Shown in pieces: positions 6,650 to 8,411 of a stretch of 8,411 nt of DNA. The DNA lies in the NCBI GenBank assembly GCA_021816665.1, contig JAKAXI010000070.1, positions 1-8,411 on the forward strand. Reading direction: 5' to 3'. The number at the start of each line of letters is the position of its first letter. Within the stretch, counting starts at the first letter, position 1. The translations under genes and the position numbers were made by a program. This DNA comes from Bacillota bacterium. Lineage in GTDB: Bacteria; Bacillota; Bacilli; Alicyclobacillales; Alicyclobacillaceae. A model generated the notes under the pieces. It was not told where the DNA came from and searched no databases. It saw only the letters and a program-made list of their open reading frames with translations.

Positions 6650-7475
6650 AGCACTGATCCCTCAGTTGGACGTGACGGATAACGACACAGTCTCGTCAGT
6701 ATCGGTTGGCCAGTTACGGCCAAACCCCTATCAGCCGCGGCGGACCTTTAACGAGGAGAAACTGACTGAGCTTGCTCAGTCGATTGAACAACATGGGATC
6801 ATTCAACCCCTCGTCGTGCGCAAGAGTGCAGTTCGCGGTTACGACATTGTTGCTGGAGAGAGAAGGTTTCGTGCCGCGCAGCGTGCCGGGCTTTCCGTTG
6901 TGCCTGTCGTGGTGCGGGAGTTCTCCGATGTCGAACTGATGGAAGTTGCGATCATTGAAAACTTGCAACGTGAGGACTTGAATGCGATTGAAGTGGCGGA
7001 GGCGTACGCCAATCTCATGAGTCGATGTGGTTTGACGCAAGACGAACTTGCGACACGAGTAGGCCAAAGTCGCAGCCACGTGGCGAATATGTTGCGGTTG
7101 TTGAACTTGCCGAATGCAGTTCGTGAGTATGTTTCACGTGGAACACTGTCCATGGGGCACGCTCGTGCCCTCTTGGCTGTAGAGAATGCCGATGCGCAAG
7201 AGCAGTTGGCCAAGCGAGTTGTAGAAGAGGATATGAGTGTGCGAAAACTAGAGTCTGTTGTGTACAAGCCAGCACTAGGTGTTTCACGTGAAACACAAAA
7301 GAAACGCCACCCTGAGGAGACGCGATATCGCCGCTACGAAGAACAATTTCGCACGGTGCTTGGGACTGCCGTCAAGATTCATCCAGGGAAAAAGCGTGGC
7401 AAAATCGAGATTGAGTATTTTTCCCAAGAAGACCTCGAACGCATTCTCAATCTCCTCTCAACCCAGAATCACTAG
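6618..7475 (+). CDS. parB: Chromosome partitioning protein ParB (Spo0J)
   Basis: ParB is a CTP-dependent DNA clamp that loads at parS, spreads, recruits SMC condensin and stimulates ParA. The N-terminus MTKRALGKGLEALIP is the ParA-activating peptide; its basic residues and the LGKGLEAL core make the GTG at 6618 the only sensible start. The CTPase domain has NPYQPR, EQHGIIQPLVVR, GERRFRA (80-86) and ENLQRED (114-120). The helix-turn-helix spans about 139-164, with recognition segment GQSRSHVANMLRLL carrying the ParB-type arginine R152. SMGHARALL follows, with G180 at a ParB-type specificity position. The C-terminal dimer domain ends GKIEIEYFSQEDLERILNLL. Length is 285 aa, as usual. It overlaps parA by 32 nt and contains two parS sites (codons 171-176 and 221-226). 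Confidence 0.98.
   Translation: MTKRALGKGLEALIPQLDVTDNDTVSSVSVGQLRPNPYQPRRTFNEEKLTELAQSIEQHGIIQPLVVRKSAVRGYDIVAGERRFRAAQRAGLSVVPVVVREFSDVELMEVAIIENLQREDLNAIEVAEAYANLMSRCGLTQDELATRVGQSRSHVANMLRLLNLPNAVREYVSRGTLSMGHARALLAVENADAQEQLAKRVVEEDMSVRKLESVVYKPALGVSRETQKKRHPEETRYRRYEEQFRTVLGTAVKIHPGKKRGKIEIEYFSQEDLERILNLLSTQNH
7130..7145. promoter_or_regulatory. parS site, variant (upstream of the pair)
   Basis: TGTTTCACGTGGAACA differs from the perfect palindrome TGTTTCACGTGAAACA at one base. On the other strand it reads TGTTCCACGTGAAACA, which fits the Bacillus consensus TGTTNCACGTGAAACA fully. It lies in parB codons 171-176 (the segment encoding VSRGT), just after the helix-turn-helix. It should be bound by ParB as a nucleation site for clamp loading. 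Confidence 0.88.
7280..7295. promoter_or_regulatory. parS site, perfect 16-bp palindrome
   Basis: TGTTTCACGTGAAACA is an exact parS palindrome, extended by one more matched base pair on each side (7279-7296). It lies in parB codons 221-226 (encoding VSRET). This is the place where B. subtilis spo0J carries its own parS within codons for VPRET, so the location is conserved. Expected to be a strong ParB loading site near the origin. Confidence 0.97.
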
Positions 7476-7489
7476 GTGGTGTTCGCCTT

Positions 7490-8218
7490 TTGTTTCTAGC
7501 GGGGACGCTGGTTAACACGTTCGCAATTCTCTTGGGTGCCGGAATTGGCGTCCTTGTTCCGAACATCCCTGAACGGGTCAAAACGACGGTGATGCAGGGG
7601 CTGTCTCTTACGATTATTGTGATTGGACTCAGTATGGCGCTGAGTGACACCAAGGACATTCTGATCGTCATTCTGAGCCTCGTCCTCGGCGCGTTGCTCG
7701 GAGAGTGGATTAACATTGAAGGTTGGCTGGACCGTATCGGCGGGTGGGCGGAACGGAGGAGTGGAAAAAATTCCGGTTCAAGTTCGGTGTCTGACGCGTT
7801 TGTCACAGCGAGTCTCGTTTTCTGCGTCGGGTCAATGGCTGTCGTCGGCGCCATCCAAAGTGGTCTAGAAGGCAATAACACAACTCTGTACGCCAAGTCG
7901 ATGTTGGATTTCGTTACGTCGACCGTATTTACGACTACAATGGGCTTTGGTGTGGCTTTGGCTGCGATACCTGTTCTATTCTATGAAGGACTGATTGCAA
8001 CCATTTCATACTTTGCAGGAAACGCCTTGAATGCACCAGCAGTGATCGCGTGTATGACAGCGGTTGGCGGGATTCTGATCGCGGCCATTGGACTCAACCT
8101 ACTCGGTGTAAGAAAGATCGCCGTCGGGAATTTGCTTCCGAGTATGTTTGTTGCAATAGGACTCAAACTGATCGCGCCGATCCTCACTCACTATGCGGTG
8201 ACTTTGATCCACGCATGA
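7490..8218 (+). CDS. DUF554 family integral membrane protein (function unknown)
   Basis: The N-terminus GTLVNTFAILLGAGIGVLVP and the following PERVKTTVMQGLSL are typical of the DUF554 (YdfK-like) family, whose biochemical role is not established. Hydrophobic stretches suggest about seven membrane segments: residues roughly 3-24, 34-52, 56-73, 103-124, 143-165, 184-205 and 214-240. A short hydrophilic, Ser/Gly-rich loop (88-101) follows the third. Length is 242 aa, near the family norm of about 230. The start is TTG 7490: AGGTGGT (7474-7480) overlaps the parB stop and is spaced 9 nt from it, and no better in-frame start exists upstream. The 14-nt gap to parB suggests co-transcription with parA-parB, but whether it has any role in segregation cannot be inferred from position alone. 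Confidence 0.88.
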   Translation: MFLAGTLVNTFAILLGAGIGVLVPNIPERVKTTVMQGLSLTIIVIGLSMALSDTKDILIVILSLVLGALLGEWINIEGWLDRIGGWAERRSGKNSGSSSVSDAFVTASLVFCVGSMAVVGAIQSGLEGNNTTLYAKSMLDFVTSTVFTTTMGFGVALAAIPVLFYEGLIATISYFAGNALNAPAVIACMTAVGGILIAAIGLNLLGVRKIAVGNLLPSMFVAIGLKLIAPILTHYAVTLIHA

Positions 8219-8231
8219 ACCATCCATAAAA

Positions 8232-8251
8232 TTGCCATCACGAAATGGCAA
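8232..8251. terminator. Small hairpin after the DUF554 gene
   Basis: TTGCCAT (8232-8238) pairs with ATGGCAA (8245-8251) around a 6-nt loop, 13 nt after the DUF554 stop. On the + strand no T-run follows. On the - strand the stem is followed by TTTTATGG, so it looks better as a terminator for leftward transcription. A second ATGGCA (8257-8262) could pair with the same left arm instead. Confidence 0.3.
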
Positions 8252-8335
8252 AGGGAATGGCATACTAAGCCCACTGAAGCGTGAACTATAGACATGTAGG
8301 CGATCCGCAAGAGAGGCTGGGGAGGTACAATCCGG

Positions 8336-8411
8336 ATGTTAACTCAGATTCAAAGCCATTTGGTGATCGCGCTTGGTTTGGTAGCAGCAGTCCTTCATAG
8401 AATAGAACAGG
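8336..8411 (+). CDS. Start of an unidentified protein, cut by the window end
   Basis: An ATG at 8336 is preceded by GGGGAGGT (8319-8326, spacing 9 nt), a strong ribosome binding site. The frame stays open for all 25 codons to the end of the window, reading MLTQIQSHLVIALGLVAAVLHRIEQ in effect; the middle (about residues 8-20) is hydrophobic and may be a signal anchor or membrane segment. Too little is visible to name a family. The start is supported mainly by the ribosome binding site and by its same-strand position after the DUF554 gene. Confidence 0.5.
   Translation, partial: MLTQIQSHLVIALGLVAAVLHRIEQ

Noticed and set aside
7075..7084. GCCACGTGGC palindrome in parB, parS-like core CACGTG
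   Set aside because: The flanks lack TGTTN and RAACA; it encodes the conserved helix-turn-helix (SHVA), so the match is coincidental.
1..8411. A previously undescribed system, mobile element or CRISPR array
   Set aside because: All large genes belong to known housekeeping families in a conserved order; no direct-repeat arrays, transposase remnants, attachment sites or compositional break were seen by eye.

Overview
The window is a stretch of ordinary chromosomal backbone from a Firmicute (Bacillota, order Bacillales). It carries the origin-proximal gene string khpB(jag) - mnmE - mnmG - rsmG - noc - parA(soj) - parB(spo0J). The evidence is gene order, strong AAGGAGGT-type ribosome binding sites, a Noc paralogue of ParB, and parS sites of the Bacillus type inside parB. 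Base composition is clearly more GC-rich than B. subtilis and GTG/TTG starts are frequent, which would suit an Alicyclobacillaceae-like lineage; that placement is inference. Every gene supported here is on the + strand, consistent with leading-strand transcription away from a replication origin lying to the left, outside the window.

Layout. Positions 2-355 hold the 3' end of khpB/jag (RNA-binding KH-R3H protein). A terminator-like hairpin at 424-449 separates it from mnmE. Positions 482-4544 hold a tRNA/rRNA modification cluster: mnmE and mnmG (together the cmnm5U34 tRNA wobble-uridine enzyme) and rsmG (16S rRNA m7G methyltransferase), with mnmG and rsmG overlapping. After a 201-nt gap comes noc (4746-5624), the nucleoid occlusion protein. 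A structured 233-nt gap with two hairpins leads to parA/soj (5858-6649) and parB/spo0J (6618-7475), which overlap by 32 nt. Two parS centromere sites lie inside parB, exactly 150 bp apart. A DUF554 membrane protein (7490-8218) follows parB after only 14 nt. A final reading frame with a strong ribosome binding site starts at 8336 and runs off the window.

How the parts fit together. The first half tunes decoding (tRNA wobble modification and 16S methylation). The second half is the chromosome segregation and division-site module: ParB loads on parS, spreads and stimulates ParA, while Noc keeps the division septum off the nucleoid. I found no sign of a mobile element, CRISPR array, RNA gene or undescribed system. 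The points most worth a second look are small-scale: the duplicated parS, the hairpin/T-run/tandem ribosome-binding-site leader of parA, and the long parA-parB overlap.
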